Assembly (NCBI RefSeq): GCF_009495355.1
Contig: NZ_VZAD01000021.1
Location: 1 to 39,394, forward strand
Direction: 5' to 3'
DNA: 39,394 nucleotides
Origin: Segatella copri
Lineage (GTDB): Bacteria; Bacteroidota; Bacteroidia; Bacteroidales; Bacteroidaceae
Below are positions 1 through 9,181 of this stretch, piece after piece; position 1 is the stretch's first letter; the number at the start of each line of letters is the position of its first letter. A program made the translations under genes and the position numbers. The notes beneath the pieces were generated by a model that worked only from the letters and a program-made list of their open reading frames with translations, did no database searches and had not been told where the DNA came from.

Positions 1-141
1 GGTATAAATTTTCTGTGGAATAAAAGAATCTTCCCCCTGGTTTATCGGCTGAGCCCTGATCATGAATCAGAATGCGGACAAGATAAAAAGAAAAAAAAGT
101 TGAATCCATTTACGGGTTCAACTTTTTTAGTCTTCTTTTAG
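1..141 (+). other. possible 3' end of a gene entering from the left edge
   Basis: Frame 1 is open from the first base to a TAG at 139-141 (46 codons). It reads plausibly at first (for example FPLVYRLSPDHES) but then runs through a lysine-rich stretch that is simply the A-tract of the terminator at 93-128. The last 17 or so codons therefore probably do not belong to a normal protein. It may be the tail of a plus-strand gene, or chance. I do not recognise it. Confidence 0.2.
93..128 (-). terminator. intrinsic terminator of the helicase gene
   Basis: A 15-bp stem (93-107 with 114-128, one G-U pair) surrounds a 6-base loop at 108-113. The loop contains the helicase stop codon (TAA on the minus strand, 110-112). 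The A-run at 91-98 becomes the U-tract on the minus strand, and the T-run at 123-128 would also serve plus-strand transcripts, so it is probably bidirectional. Confidence 0.85.
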
Positions 142-1888
142 CCTCGGGATGCTCGGGGCACAGTTCGAGTGCTTTCTTGTAGTTGGCGATGGCAGCAGCC
201 GACATACCTTCTTTCTCGCATTCCTTGCCCAGCAAAGTGTATTCTGTTGCCAGGCGTTTCAGGAATTTCTCTTGTTTCTTTTTCTCTTCCTCCTTCTGCC
301 TGATGATTTCGCGCAGCTGCTCGTTCTCAGCTATCAGGGAGTTGACCTTTCCCAATTTTCTTCGTATCAGTCGTTTGGCACTTGGCTTCTCGATGTCGTA
401 TCTGCTGTGTATGGCAAGGAAGAAGTTGTCGAGTGCTCCCTGCATGTCGCCCTGGTCGAATGCTGTTGCGGCATCATGGTATTGTTTGTCGGCTTTGCTC
501 TGGGTAAGAGCCGTGTTGATGGTAGACTGGTCGTTGTAGTGACGGGCAAACTGCTTCACCTCGTTGCGTACAAAGACCTCGTTCTGTCTGATGGGTTCCT
601 GCAGGCTGATGCCTTCCAGACTGGTACAACGTGACAGTGCCACATAGGTCTGTCCTCCAGCAAAGACGCCCCCTGTGAAATCTATCTTCACCTGATTGAA
701 GGTAAGGCCTTGGCTTTTGTGGACAGTAATCGCCCACGCCAACCGCAAGGGATATTGCTCGTAACGGCCAATCTCTTCCTCTTCTATCTTTTTCTCCACC
801 TCGTTGAAGTGATATCTCATGTTGCTCCATGCGGCAGGCTCCACCATGACATCCTGTCCATTTTCTGTTCGCACGTATATCTTGGCATCATCGTCCTCGT
901 CGAAACCAATGATGGTTCCCAGGGTTCCGTTGACCCATTGGTGCTCTATATCGTTTTTGATAAAGATGATCTGTGCGCCCGTCTTCAGATATAGTTCCAT
1001 TGGGGTGGGGAGGCTGCTTTCAGGGAACTCGCCCTGGATATTGCCTCGGAAGAGGGTAGGCTCGCCAGGCAATAGTTTGAGTTGACTGTCGTTGATGTAG
1101 TCTACTGTGTCGCGGCGTGTGGAAAGGGTGATGGCGAGTTTGCTGTCGCTTTCGTCAAGTCGGGCTCCCACACGCTGGTTGAGTTTCTGAAGGTCGCTTA
1201 TGGGAACCTGACTGGTGCGAATGTGGTCGAGTATGCTGATAAACACAGGGTCGCTTTGTCGGTAAACCTTTCTCAGCTCGATGCTCACCAATTGGAAGTA
1301 TTCGAACACCTTGGCATCGAAGAAGAAACTGCTGCGGTAGAAAGGTGAGAGAAGCCTGCGGTCTTCCTCTCTCACGACAGGTTCCAGCTGATAGATATCC
1401 CCCACGAGAAGCAGTTGCTTGCCACCGAAAGGCTCTCGCATGTTGCGGCTGTATATGCGCAGCACCTTATCTATGAAGTCTATGATGTCGGCACGCACCA
1501 TACTGATCTCGTCGATGATGATGAGTTCCACCTCGCGTATGATCTTAATTTTCTCGGAGTTGTACTTCAGGGTGTTGCGGATATTGCGCACGCTGAACAT
1601 ACTGTCGTTGGGCAGCAGCGGATGGAAGGGAATCTTGAAGAAACTGTGCAGGGTGCTTCCTCCGGCATTGATGGCAGCAATACCGGTGGGTGCAAGAATG
1701 ATGTGTTTCTTTTTGGTGTGGGCAGCAATGTAGCGCAGAAAAGTGGACTTGCCGGTGCCTGCCTTTCCTGTGAGGAAGAGTGAGCGCCGGGTGTACTGTA
1801 TAATCTGGAGTGCATTCTGCAACTCAGGATTATCCAGGTCGATATGATTTTCTGCGGACTGGCTTGCTGAGTGGTCTTTTTCTGCCAT
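110..1888 (-). CDS. Pif1/RecD-like SF1B DNA helicase with C-terminal coiled coil and TPR
   Basis: This is an ATP-dependent DNA helicase of superfamily 1B, probably acting in genome maintenance. The N-terminal two thirds carry a Walker A motif GKAGTGKST at about residues 41-49, a Walker B IIIDEISMV, and late motifs VHKSQGLTF and YVALSRC, typical of Pif1/RecD enzymes. The last 120 or so residues hold a charged coiled coil (ENEQLREIIRQKEEE) and a TPR-like repeat (YKKALELCPEHPEA), which suggests a protein-docking tail. An ATG at 1924 would add 12 residues, but it lies in the loop of a strong hairpin (1909-1944), so I prefer the ATG at 1888. It sits 106 bases after the penicillin-binding protein gene and has no visible promoter of its own. 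The helicase class is confident; the exact role is not known. Confidence 0.9.
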   Translation of the reverse strand: MAEKDHSASQSAENHIDLDNPELQNALQIIQYTRRSLFLTGKAGTGKSTFLRYIAAHTKKKHIILAPTGIAAINAGGSTLHSFFKIPFHPLLPNDSMFSVRNIRNTLKYNSEKIKIIREVELIIIDEISMVRADIIDFIDKVLRIYSRNMREPFGGKQLLLVGDIYQLEPVVREEDRRLLSPFYRSSFFFDAKVFEYFQLVSIELRKVYRQSDPVFISILDHIRTSQVPISDLQKLNQRVGARLDESDSKLAITLSTRRDTVDYINDSQLKLLPGEPTLFRGNIQGEFPESSLPTPMELYLKTGAQIIFIKNDIEHQWVNGTLGTIIGFDEDDDAKIYVRTENGQDVMVEPAAWSNMRYHFNEVEKKIEEEEIGRYEQYPLRLAWAITVHKSQGLTFNQVKIDFTGGVFAGGQTYVALSRCTSLEGISLQEPIRQNEVFVRNEVKQFARHYNDQSTINTALTQSKADKQYHDAATAFDQGDMQGALDNFFLAIHSRYDIEKPSAKRLIRRKLGKVNSLIAENEQLREIIRQKEEEKKKQEKFLKRLATEYTLLGKECEKEGMSAAAIANYKKALELCPEHPEAKRRLKKLNP

Positions 1889-1908
1889 ACCTGTTTCTTT
1901 GAAATGAC

Positions 1909-1944
1909 AATCGGCGATTCCCATCTTTCAGAAAATCGCCGATT
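1909..1944 (-). other. perfect 11-bp hairpin upstream of the helicase start
   Basis: Bases 1909-1919 pair perfectly with 1934-1944 around a 14-base loop. On the plus strand it is followed by a short T-run (1943-1947); on the minus strand there is no U-tract. It lies between the penicillin-binding protein gene and the helicase ATG at 1888 and may stop or slow readthrough, or shape translation initiation. Confidence 0.6.
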
Positions 1945-1994
1945 TTTGTTAGGTTGTGTTTATTCTTTTCTGTCACTATAGAGCCTGGCGCGGT

Positions 1995-4562
1995 TTACAA
2001 GTCGTCAAACTTGATGGCCTGCTCTGTGGGGCGTGACTTTTTCTTTTCTTTCTTTTCTTTCTTCTCGCCCTGTTCCTCGCCTGGCTTTTTCTCTGTGGCA
2101 GTTCCTGTTGTTGCCTCATTCTTTTCGGCAGGTATCTCCTTGATGACAGGGTTGCCGTTCTCGTCGAGGATGATCTCTTCGTTGAGTGCAGTGCTGTCTA
2201 CCTGAGTGGTGTCAACCTTAGCCTTAGGCACATAACTTGCACAGATGTACATGTCGCGGGTGATGTCCTCGTCGTGAGGCTTGTCAAACTTGCCGTGGTA
2301 TTTCTGGAAGGCAGGATCGTTCATCACGTATTGCCAGAAGTATCCGCAGATAGGCAATGCCGTTCGGGAACCTTGTCCGAGAGCACCCGTCCTGAAATGG
2401 ATGCAGCGGTATTCTCCTCCTACCCATGCACCTACTACGAGCTTAGGGCTCACACCCATGAACCAGGCGTCGGAGTGATTGTTGGATGTACCGGTCTTTC
2501 CACCAAACTCTGTATCACGAATATTGCCCACGTAGCCCCACAGACTCTGTGAGGTTCCACCTGGTTCGCGCATACCGCCCTGCAGCAACTGCTGCATCAG
2601 GAAGGCAGACTTGTAAGGAATCACCTGTTCCTCGGTTGATGGGGCAGTATATACCTCCTTGCCGTCGCGGTCTACAATTCTTGTCACCAGGACTGGGTCA
2701 TGATGTTTTCCGTTGTTGGCAACCGTACAGTAGGCGTTTGCCAATTCCAAGAGGTTGACGTCGCTCGAACCAAGAGCCAGAGAAGGCTCATCGTTGAGCG
2801 GACTCTGAATACCCATCTTCTGTGCTGTCTCTATGATGCGCTTGATGCCCATCTCCTGACCCAAGCGCACTGCTACAGAGTTGATACTCTTGGCAAACGC
2901 ACTCTTCAGTGGGATGGAGTCGCCCGAGAAAGAACCATTGGCATTGGATGGGGTCCATTTCACCATCTCATGTTTCTTCTTGTCGTAGACATCCATCGAG
3001 ATATATTCATCGCGACGCTTGTCACAAGGCGTAAGGCCCTGGTTCATGGCCTCGGTGTAGACGAAGAGCTTAAAGGTAGAACCTGGCTGGCGTTCGGCTG
3101 TCACCTTGTCGTATTTCCAGTGGTCGAAGTCGATGTCGCCCACCCATGCCTTGACGGCACCCGTCTGTGGTTCCATGGCCACAAAGGCACAATGCATGAA
3201 GGTGGTCATGTACTTGATGGAGTCTTCGGATGTCATCATCTTGGTGATGGTGCCCTTGTCGTAATCGAATACCTTGACTGGGTGAACCCACTCCTTATAA
3301 TAATAGTTCACAGAGTCGGGATTGTTGGGGAAGCGGGCAATCAAAGCTTTATAGAAAGGCTGGCGCTCGGCAATGCCCTGAATGAAGTTGGGGATGACCT
3401 GATGCTTTTCGTCCTGCCAGGGTTCCTGACGAAGCCAGTTGGTATCCTGTTTGCGGTAGATATCCCAGTGGTTGTTGAAGTTCTGCTGTACCTGTCGCAT
3501 CTGTTTGCGTGCGGCATCTTCAGCATACTTCTGCATGCGGGTATCTATCGTGGTGTATATCTTCAGTCCGCTGGTATACAGGTCGTAACCCTCGTCCTTG
3601 CACCAGTCTGCCAGATAGTCAGCCACAGCCTCGCGGAAGTATTTGGCTTGTCCGTCGTAGTTCTCCTCCACCTTGAAGTCGAGCTTGATAGGCTCCTGAC
3701 TGAGGGTGTTGTATTCCTCGCGGCTCAGGTCACCATGGCGTACCATATTGTTGAGCACCACGTTGCGTCGTTCCAGACTGTGTTCAGGGTTGGTGCGTGG
3801 ATTATAATAGGTGGTAGCCTTAAGCATACCTACGAGTACGGCAGCCTGATCGGTAGTCAGTTCCTTAGGACTTACGTTGAAGTAGGTCTTTGCCGCTGTC
3901 TTGATGCCATACGAGTTGGAACCGAAATCTACAGTGTTGGCATACATCGTGATGATTTCCTTCTTGGTGTAGACAGCCTCCAACTTGGCTGCTATAATCC
4001 ATTCCTTGCTCTTGATGATGAGAATGCGCAGACCGGGCACCTTGCCCAGCAAACCTGTAGAGTACTGGGAGCGGACGCGGAACATATTCTTTGCCAACTG
4101 CTGGGTGATGGTAGAAGCTCCTCGTGCATCGTGATGCAGCAAGGCATCCTTCATGGCACCAAAGAGTCCGATGGGGTCAATACCCAAATGCTTGTAGAAG
4201 CGCTCGTCCTCGGTGTCGACCAAAGCCTTGAAGAAGGCTGGGTTTACCTCTTCGAATTTTACGGGAGTACGGTTCTCGTTGAAATACTTACCTATCAGCT
4301 TGCCGTCGGCGCTGTAAATCTCAGAAGCCTCGCTGGTCTGAGGATTCGTAATGCCAGAGAAGAAACCTGGCGATTTACCAAACAGCCAGAGGAAGTTAAT
4401 ATCCACTGCACCTAAATACAGTATGAAAGCCACGATGCAGCTTGCTATGCCAATGAGAGTCTTGGTATACCATGCCTTGCCTCGATACAGATTCTTGTAC
4501 CATGGCCAGAAAGCGCGGAACTTGCGCCACAGCCATGCTGCTAAGTTCTTGATTTTGTTCAT
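1995..4562 (-). CDS. mrcA: class A penicillin-binding protein 1A (transglycosylase/transpeptidase)
   Basis: This bifunctional enzyme polymerises lipid II into glycan strands and cross-links peptides at the outer face of the inner membrane. A short cytoplasmic N-terminus precedes one membrane segment (about 34-53). The GT51 domain shows EDERFYKH (catalytic Glu about 118) and RGASTITQQLAKN (about 147-159). The transpeptidase domain has the SxxK motif STFK (Ser 495), SIN (559-561) and KTGTS (689-693). The 855-residue length is normal for Bacteroidota. The C-terminus is an unusual low-complexity Glu/Lys-rich tail (about 795-845) that probably projects into the periplasm. A good -7 element lies at 4600-4607. 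The gene follows miaA by 51 bases. Confidence 0.95.
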   Translation of the reverse strand: MNKIKNLAAWLWRKFRAFWPWYKNLYRGKAWYTKTLIGIASCIVAFILYLGAVDINFLWLFGKSPGFFSGITNPQTSEASEIYSADGKLIGKYFNENRTPVKFEEVNPAFFKALVDTEDERFYKHLGIDPIGLFGAMKDALLHHDARGASTITQQLAKNMFRVRSQYSTGLLGKVPGLRILIIKSKEWIIAAKLEAVYTKKEIITMYANTVDFGSNSYGIKTAAKTYFNVSPKELTTDQAAVLVGMLKATTYYNPRTNPEHSLERRNVVLNNMVRHGDLSREEYNTLSQEPIKLDFKVEENYDGQAKYFREAVADYLADWCKDEGYDLYTSGLKIYTTIDTRMQKYAEDAARKQMRQVQQNFNNHWDIYRKQDTNWLRQEPWQDEKHQVIPNFIQGIAERQPFYKALIARFPNNPDSVNYYYKEWVHPVKVFDYDKGTITKMMTSEDSIKYMTTFMHCAFVAMEPQTGAVKAWVGDIDFDHWKYDKVTAERQPGSTFKLFVYTEAMNQGLTPCDKRRDEYISMDVYDKKKHEMVKWTPSNANGSFSGDSIPLKSAFAKSINSVAVRLGQEMGIKRIIETAQKMGIQSPLNDEPSLALGSSDVNLLELANAYCTVANNGKHHDPVLVTRIVDRDGKEVYTAPSTEEQVIPYKSAFLMQQLLQGGMREPGGTSQSLWGYVGNIRDTEFGGKTGTSNNHSDAWFMGVSPKLVVGAWVGGEYRCIHFRTGALGQGSRTALPICGYFWQYVMNDPAFQKYHGKFDKPHDEDITRDMYICASYVPKAKVDTTQVDSTALNEEIILDENGNPVIKEIPAEKNEATTGTATEKKPGEEQGEKKEKKEKKKSRPTEQAIKFDDL

Positions 4563-4599
4563 TGTTGTTGTATATTGAATACTCTTTTAAACTTCTTTG

Positions 4600-4607
4600 C
4601 AAAAGTA
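4600..4607 (-). promoter_or_regulatory. -7 element (TACTTTTG) for the penicillin-binding protein gene
   Basis: On the minus strand this matches TAnnTTTG exactly and lies 38 bases before the ATG at 4562. No exact -33 TTTG is seen at the right distance, where the miaA 3' end lies. Confidence 0.5.
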
Positions 4608-4613
4608 GTAAAA

Positions 4614-5522
4614 TTATTCCATCTTCAAGCAGCTATCTACATATTTTATGATTTCTTTAATATTATCGGGGTGAAACCATTGTATCGTCTCGTCACGTTT
4701 GAACCATGTAAGCTGCTTGCGCATGTATTCTCTGCTGTGCGACTGTATCTGGCGTACCGCTTCATGCAGGTCGATGGCGCCGTCGAAATAGGCAAACATC
4801 TCTTTGTAGCCCACAGTACGCAGGGCTGTCTGATCACGATAGGCATAAACGCCTCTTGCCTCTGCCTCTAAACCTTCCTGCATCATGACGTGAACTCGTT
4901 GGTTGATACGGTCGTACAGTTCGGAACGGTCTCTGTTCAGTCCTATCTTGACAATGCGGAAAGGACGGCTCTTCTTCTTGTTGGTACGGAAGGATGTGTA
5001 GGTCTTTCCTGTCTGGTGACATATCTCCAGGGCATGAACCACGCGACGTGGATTCTTCTTGTCTACTATGGCCCAGTGTTCTGGGTCGAGGTTTTTCAGT
5101 TCCTCCACCAAAGTGTCGAGCCCTTCATTGGCAAGACGTGCTTTCATCCATTCTCTGATGTCATCACGTACGGTGGGGATGTCGTCGATGCCATTGCATA
5201 CAGCATCAATGTACATCATGCTTCCTCCTGTGAGCAGGGCTACGTCGTGATTCTTGAAGATATCCTCTTTTAGGAGTTTCATCACGTCAGCCTCGTATTG
5301 GGCAGCACTGTAATAGTCCTCGATGTGGCGGTTGCCTACGAAATAATGCTTCACGCGCTTCTGCTGTTCGGCAGTAGGGGCTGCAGTTCCTATAGGGAGC
5401 TCGGCGAATATCTGACGGGAGTCTGCATTGACAATAGGCGTGCCTAAATGCTCTGCCAGCGAAAGGCAAAGCTCTGTTTTGCCAACACCCGTAGGACCTA
5501 AGACCACAATCAATGTCTTCAT
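4614..5522 (-). CDS. miaA: tRNA dimethylallyltransferase
   Basis: MiaA transfers a dimethylallyl group to N6 of adenosine 37 in tRNAs that read codons starting with U, which improves reading accuracy. The protein opens with [19 protein letters not shown], a P-loop expected at the very N-terminus of the family. It has NADSRQIF, the conserved DSRQ used in tRNA recognition, and the family segment [16 protein letters not shown]. The length of about 302 residues is typical. An ATG seven codons upstream (5543) is also possible; I chose 5522 because family members usually begin just before the P-loop. It follows lpxA, separated by a terminator-like hairpin at 5563-5601. Confidence 0.95.
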   Translation of the reverse strand: MKTLIVVLGPTGVGKTELCLSLAEHLGTPIVNADSRQIFAELPIGTAAPTAEQQKRVKHYFVGNRHIEDYYSAAQYEADVMKLLKEDIFKNHDVALLTGGSMMYIDAVCNGIDDIPTVRDDIREWMKARLANEGLDTLVEELKNLDPEHWAIVDKKNPRRVVHALEICHQTGKTYTSFRTNKKKSRPFRIVKIGLNRDRSELYDRINQRVHVMMQEGLEAEARGVYAYRDQTALRTVGYKEMFAYFDGAIDLHEAVRQIQSHSREYMRKQLTWFKRDETIQWFHPDNIKEIIKYVDSCLKME

Positions 5523-5562
5523 ATCATGCGAAAGTTGAATCATTCTTTATATTCAAGAAAAA

Positions 5563-5601
5563 AGCATCCTTGCTCGTTTCATAAACTTAAGCAAGAATGC
5601 T
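5563..5601 (-). terminator. terminator between lpxA and miaA
   Basis: A 12-bp stem with one mismatch (5563-5574 with 5590-5601) has a 15-base loop. An A-run at 5558-5563 gives the U-tract on the minus strand, and T5 at 5603-5607 follows on the plus strand. It probably ends the lpx transcript, fully or in part, before miaA. Confidence 0.7.
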
Positions 5602-5602
5602 C

Positions 5603-5645
5603 TTTTTACCTTTTTACTTTTTTACCTTTTTACCCTTTTACTTTT
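5603..5645. repeat. pyrimidine-rich TTTTTACC-type microrepeat
   Basis: Four or five imperfect copies of a T5-6 ACC/ACT unit run directly up to the lpxA stop codon. It is low-complexity sequence between the terminator hairpin and lpxA. No function is evident, but length variation by slippage is likely. Confidence 0.6.
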
Positions 5646-6414
5646 ATCGAATGATACCTCTCTTAGAGTTCTCAACGAAGTCGATGATATACTGTATTTC
5701 AGGGGTAATCTGCAGGTTCTTCTTGATTTCCTCGATACCTTCTTTCAGCACGCCCTTAGAGTAGAGCAGGCGATAAGCCTCATGAATCTGCTGAATGAGT
5801 TCGTTGCTGAAACCGCGGCGGCGGAGACCTACCAGGTTGAGTGCGCAGTATCTTGTTGGCTCCTTACCGGCAATGATATATGGAGGAATGTCCTGTGAGA
5901 ATCGGCATCCACCCTGAATCATCACGTATCCTGCAATGTGGCAGAACTGGTGAACGAGAACATTGGCGCTGACGATAGCGTTGTCGTCTACTACCACCTC
6001 TCCGGCAAATTTTGTAGAGTTGCCTATGATCAAGCCGCTTCCCAATTCACAGTCGTGAGCCACGTGCACACACTCCATGAGGAGGTTGTTGCTTCCGACA
6101 ACAGTCTTCCCCTTTGATGCTGTACCGCGAGAAATGGTTACATTTTCACGGATACTGTTGTTGTCGCCAACCTCGCAGGTTGTCTGCTCACCGCGGAACT
6201 TCAGGTCCTGTGGCTTGGTAGAGATGCTGGCACCAGGGAAGAACTCGTTGTTATTGCCGATTCGTGCTCCCACATGGATGGTTACAGAATTCTGCATCAC
6301 GTTGTTGTCACCCAAAACGGTGTCTTTATCAATATAGCAGAAAGGACCGATGATATTGTTATCTCCGAGTTTTGCCTCAGGATGAACAAATGCTAAAGGA
6401 CTAATCTGATTCAT
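5644..6414 (-). CDS. lpxA: acyl-ACP:UDP-N-acetylglucosamine O-acyltransferase
   Basis: LpxA performs the first committed step of lipid A synthesis, adding a 3-hydroxyacyl chain to the 3-OH of UDP-GlcNAc in the cytoplasm. The 256 residues show the left-handed beta-helix pattern of hexapeptide repeats. The block HVAHDC carries His 117 and His 120; the second matches the catalytic His 125 of E. coli. The C-terminal helical part contains the family segment GKEPTRYCALNLVGLRRRGF. It lies 112 bases after lpxC-fabZ and is followed by a terminator, so it closes the lpxD-lpxC/fabZ-lpxA block. Confidence 0.97.
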   Translation of the reverse strand: MNQISPLAFVHPEAKLGDNNIIGPFCYIDKDTVLGDNNVMQNSVTIHVGARIGNNNEFFPGASISTKPQDLKFRGEQTTCEVGDNNSIRENVTISRGTASKGKTVVGSNNLLMECVHVAHDCELGSGLIIGNSTKFAGEVVVDDNAIVSANVLVHQFCHIAGYVMIQGGCRFSQDIPPYIIAGKEPTRYCALNLVGLRRRGFSNELIQQIHEAYRLLYSKGVLKEGIEEIKKNLQITPEIQYIIDFVENSKRGIIR

Positions 6415-6457
6415 ATTTCTTGTTTACAATTTATAATTAAGTTATATTATTCAAGAT

Positions 6458-6514
6458 CCACATGCAGAGGAGCTGAGAGTATTCATGTTCTTCTACTGTC
6501 TCTTCTGCATATGG
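6458..6514 (-). other. intercistronic hairpin between lpxC-fabZ and lpxA
   Basis: An 11-bp stem with one G-U pair (6462-6472 with 6500-6510), extendable to 15 bp with one mismatch, encloses about 27 bases. There is no U-tract, so it is more likely an mRNA-processing or stability element than a terminator. Confidence 0.5.
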
Positions 6515-6526
6515 AAGTATAGCTTC

Positions 6527-7909
6527 TTACTTATTCTTGACTATCTGTGCAGTGAAGGTTGCCTCAGCCACTACCTGGTCGCCAACAAACATATAGCCCT
6601 TCATCGAGCTGATGCCATGGCGTACAGGAGCCAGCAACTCTACACGGAACAGGAGAGTGTCGCCAGGTACTACCTTCTTGCGGAACTTCACGTCGTCTAT
6701 CTTCATGAAGTAAGTGCTCCAGCGTTCAGGCTCTTCCAACTGGTTGAGCACCAACAAGCCTCCACACTGTGCCATGGCTTCTACCTGCAGCACACCAGGC
6801 ATGACAGGCTCTTCAGGGAAGTGACCCTGGAAGAATGGCTCATTGCTTGTTACGCTCTTCACACCAACGATGCTGGTTGGACCCATGGCTATCACCTTGT
6901 CTACCAACTGCATTGGGTAACGATGGGGTAGAAGCTGACGTATGCGTATGTTGTCCATAACCGGCTCCTCGTTAGGATTGTAGATAGGAGCCTGAATCTC
7001 GTGCTTGCGAATCTCCTTGCGCATCAGGCGGGCAAACTTATTGTTGATGGTATGACCAGGACGGGTAGCGATGATGCGACCCTTGATAGGCTTACCGATA
7101 AGAGCCATGTCGCCGATAATGTCGAGAAGCTTATGACGTGTGCATTCGTTCTCCCACTGCAGAGGTCGGTGCTGGATATAGCCCAACTTGTTGGCATCCA
7201 TGCGTGGAACCTTAAGATGGTCGGCGAGTTGGTCAAGCTGAGCCTGCTCTACCTGGCGCTCATAGATCACAATGGCATTGTCGAGGTCGCCACCTTTGAT
7301 CAGGTTGGCTTGCAGCAATGGCATGATGTCACGTACGAAAACGAAGGTACGGGCAGAAGCAATCTCCTCTGCGTATGTCTCCATCTTGTCGAGTGTAGCA
7401 AATTGACTGTTGATGAACTTGCTCTCGAACGAGCACATGGCTGTGATACTGAAGTCTTCGTCTGGCAGGATAGTGATGACCGAACCTCTTTCGTCTTTCA
7501 CCTCTATCTTATGACGGATGATATAGTAGTCTTTCTCTGCATTCTGCTCCTGTATGCCCACGCTCTGAATCTTTTCTACGTACAAAGCTGCAGAACCATC
7601 GAGAATAGGGAATTCTGGACCATTTACCTGAATCAGACAGTTGTCGATGCCGAGGGCATAAAGAGCAGACATACCATGCTCTATGGTGCTTACTCGCACA
7701 TCACCTTTGCCAAGCACTGTTCCACGCTGTGTTTCTACTACGTTCTCAGCTACTGCCTGGATGACTGGCTGGTCTTCGAGATCGATACGCTGTATTTTAT
7801 AACCGGTATTCTCTGCTGCAGGATTGAAAGTTACAGTGAGGCTTAATCCTGTGTGCAAGCCTTTTCCACAAAGTGAGAAACTGCCTTTCAGAGTCTTTTG
7901 TTTTGACAT
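6527..7909 (-). CDS. lpxC-fabZ: bifunctional UDP-3-O-acyl-GlcNAc deacetylase / 3-hydroxyacyl-ACP dehydratase
   Basis: This fusion is known in Bacteroidota. The N-terminal LpxC part (about 1-305) is the zinc deacetylase that commits the pathway. Likely zinc ligands are His 78 (STIEHG), His 259 and Asp 263 (HKLLDIIGD), with His 286 (GHTINNK) as catalytic base. The C-terminal FabZ part (about 320-460) dehydrates 3-hydroxyacyl-ACP in fatty acid synthesis; its catalytic pair is His 363 (GHFPEEPVMPG) and Glu 377 (VEAMAQ). Joining the two ties lipid A and fatty acid flux, which compete for 3-hydroxyacyl-ACP. The LpxC half is longer than in E. coli because of an extra segment near 196-255. It lies between lpxD and lpxA. 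Confidence 0.97.
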   Translation of the reverse strand: MSKQKTLKGSFSLCGKGLHTGLSLTVTFNPAAENTGYKIQRIDLEDQPVIQAVAENVVETQRGTVLGKGDVRVSTIEHGMSALYALGIDNCLIQVNGPEFPILDGSAALYVEKIQSVGIQEQNAEKDYYIIRHKIEVKDERGSVITILPDEDFSITAMCSFESKFINSQFATLDKMETYAEEIASARTFVFVRDIMPLLQANLIKGGDLDNAIVIYERQVEQAQLDQLADHLKVPRMDANKLGYIQHRPLQWENECTRHKLLDIIGDMALIGKPIKGRIIATRPGHTINNKFARLMRKEIRKHEIQAPIYNPNEEPVMDNIRIRQLLPHRYPMQLVDKVIAMGPTSIVGVKSVTSNEPFFQGHFPEEPVMPGVLQVEAMAQCGGLLVLNQLEEPERWSTYFMKIDDVKFRKKVVPGDTLLFRVELLAPVRHGISSMKGYMFVGDQVVAEATFTAQIVKNK

Positions 7910-7925
7910 AATTATATTATTTTTT

Positions 7926-8007
7926 AGGCACGGATTACACGGATTTTTTCTTTTTCGGATGCCTTAGTGGCGTTACACTCTGTGTGTCATCCATGTCATT
8001 CGTGCCT
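7926..8007. repeat. REP-like imperfect inverted repeat
   Basis: The arms 7926-7944 and 7989-8007 are 19 bases each and are inverted copies matching at 16 of 19 positions, with a 44-base spacer. The left arm contains the core CACGGATTACACGGAT. A degenerate reverse copy of the core occurs at 39111-39126. The element fills the lpxD/lpxC-fabZ gap and may fold in the mRNA. Confidence 0.65.
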
Positions 8008-8018
8008 TGTTATTTCTA

Positions 8019-9050
8019 TTACTTCTTTTTCAGTTCTTCCACCTGCTTCTTCAGGTCGTTGAGTTCCTTGTACATATCGGGCAGGCGACGGAAGATGGCC
8101 TGTGACTTGAAGTATGAACGCTGCTCCATAGGAGGTGTGCCGATGAGCTGCTGTCCGCTCTTCAGACTTCCAGGAACACCACTCTGTGCACCGAGGAACA
8201 CCTTGTCGCCAATAGTGATGTGACCTGCAATACCTACCTGACCGCCAAACATACACCACTGGCCCACCTTGGTGCTTCCTGCGATACCTACCTGTGAAGA
8301 CATCACGGTGTTCTCGCCAATATCAGTGTTGTGAGCTATCTGAACGAGGTTGTCGAGTTTCACACCCTTACGGATATAGGTACTTCCCATAGTAGAACGG
8401 TCAACACAAGTGTTGGCACCTATCTCTACATCGTCCTCAATGGTGACAATGCCTATCTGAGGAATCTTGTCGTAACCGTCGGGACCAGGTGCAAAGCCGA
8501 ATCCATCGGCACCTATTACACAGCCTGCATGAAGAGTTACGTTGTCGCCCAACTTGCAGCCATGATAAACAGTCACGTTTGGATAGATGAGTGCGTTCTT
8601 TCCTACCTTGACACCTTCGCCAATGTAGGCATGAGGATAAATCTGGCTGCCTTCGCCCACCTCAGCTCCATCGCTGATATAAGCAAAAGCTCCTACGTAA
8701 ACACCCTCGGCTACCTTAGCCTTAGGAGAAACGAAAGCCAATGGATCTATGCCAGTCTTCTTAGGTTTCATTGATTCATACATCTGCAGAAGTTTTGCCA
8801 CGCATTCGTAGGCATTCTTTACGCGAATCAATGTTGTGGAAACGGGCTTTTCCAGTTCTACACTCTCGTCTATCAATACGACAGACGACTGAGTGTCGTA
8901 TACATAATGCGTATATTTGGGATTTGAGAGGAAAGAAATAGCACCTTTCTTACCTTCTTCAATTTTTGCAAAGGTATTGACGATTGCATTCTCGTCACCT
9001 TCTACGTGCCCTTGTACAAACTGGGCTATTTGTTTTGCGGTAAACTCCAT
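8019..9050 (-). CDS. lpxD: UDP-3-O-acylglucosamine N-acyltransferase
   Basis: LpxD adds the N-linked 3-hydroxyacyl chain in the third step of lipid A synthesis. The N-terminal uridine-binding domain (about 1-100) is followed by a hexapeptide-repeat beta-helix with the family block [16 protein letters not shown]. His 240 in VQIAHN matches the catalytic His 239 of E. coli. The C-terminal helix contains [17 protein letters not shown]. The 343-residue length is normal. It is the first gene of the lipid A block, behind a -7 element at 9102-9109. Confidence 0.97.
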   Translation of the reverse strand: MEFTAKQIAQFVQGHVEGDENAIVNTFAKIEEGKKGAISFLSNPKYTHYVYDTQSSVVLIDESVELEKPVSTTLIRVKNAYECVAKLLQMYESMKPKKTGIDPLAFVSPKAKVAEGVYVGAFAYISDGAEVGEGSQIYPHAYIGEGVKVGKNALIYPNVTVYHGCKLGDNVTLHAGCVIGADGFGFAPGPDGYDKIPQIGIVTIEDDVEIGANTCVDRSTMGSTYIRKGVKLDNLVQIAHNTDIGENTVMSSQVGIAGSTKVGQWCMFGGQVGIAGHITIGDKVFLGAQSGVPGSLKSGQQLIGTPPMEQRSYFKSQAIFRRLPDMYKELNDLKKQVEELKKK

Positions 9051-9101
9051 ATTTGTTTGTTTTCAATGATTGTTATTAGCCAGTTAGCTCCTTATTGCTT
9101 G

Positions 9102-9109
9102 CAAATATA
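9102..9109 (-). promoter_or_regulatory. -7 element (TATATTTG) for lpxD
   Basis: This is an exact TAnnTTTG match on the minus strand, 52 bases before the lpxD ATG. A second match (TATGTTTG) lies at 9165-9172. Neither has a clean -33 TTTG at 19-20 bp. Confidence 0.45.
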
Positions 9110-9181
9110 GCAAAAAAGATTTATAAACTTGTAATTAAATCGTAATATTTTGCTTTTTGGCTTGCAAACATACACTTTTTA

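Noticed and set aside
1922..1924. ATG at 1924 as the helicase start
   Set aside because: It lies in the loop of a strong hairpin and adds 12 residues without conservation; the ATG at 1888 follows a purine-rich stretch.
2700..4415. 571-codon open frame on the plus strand opposite the penicillin-binding protein gene
   Set aside because: It is antisense to a gene with all catalytic motifs, shows no domain or plausible composition, and arises from codon bias of the real gene.
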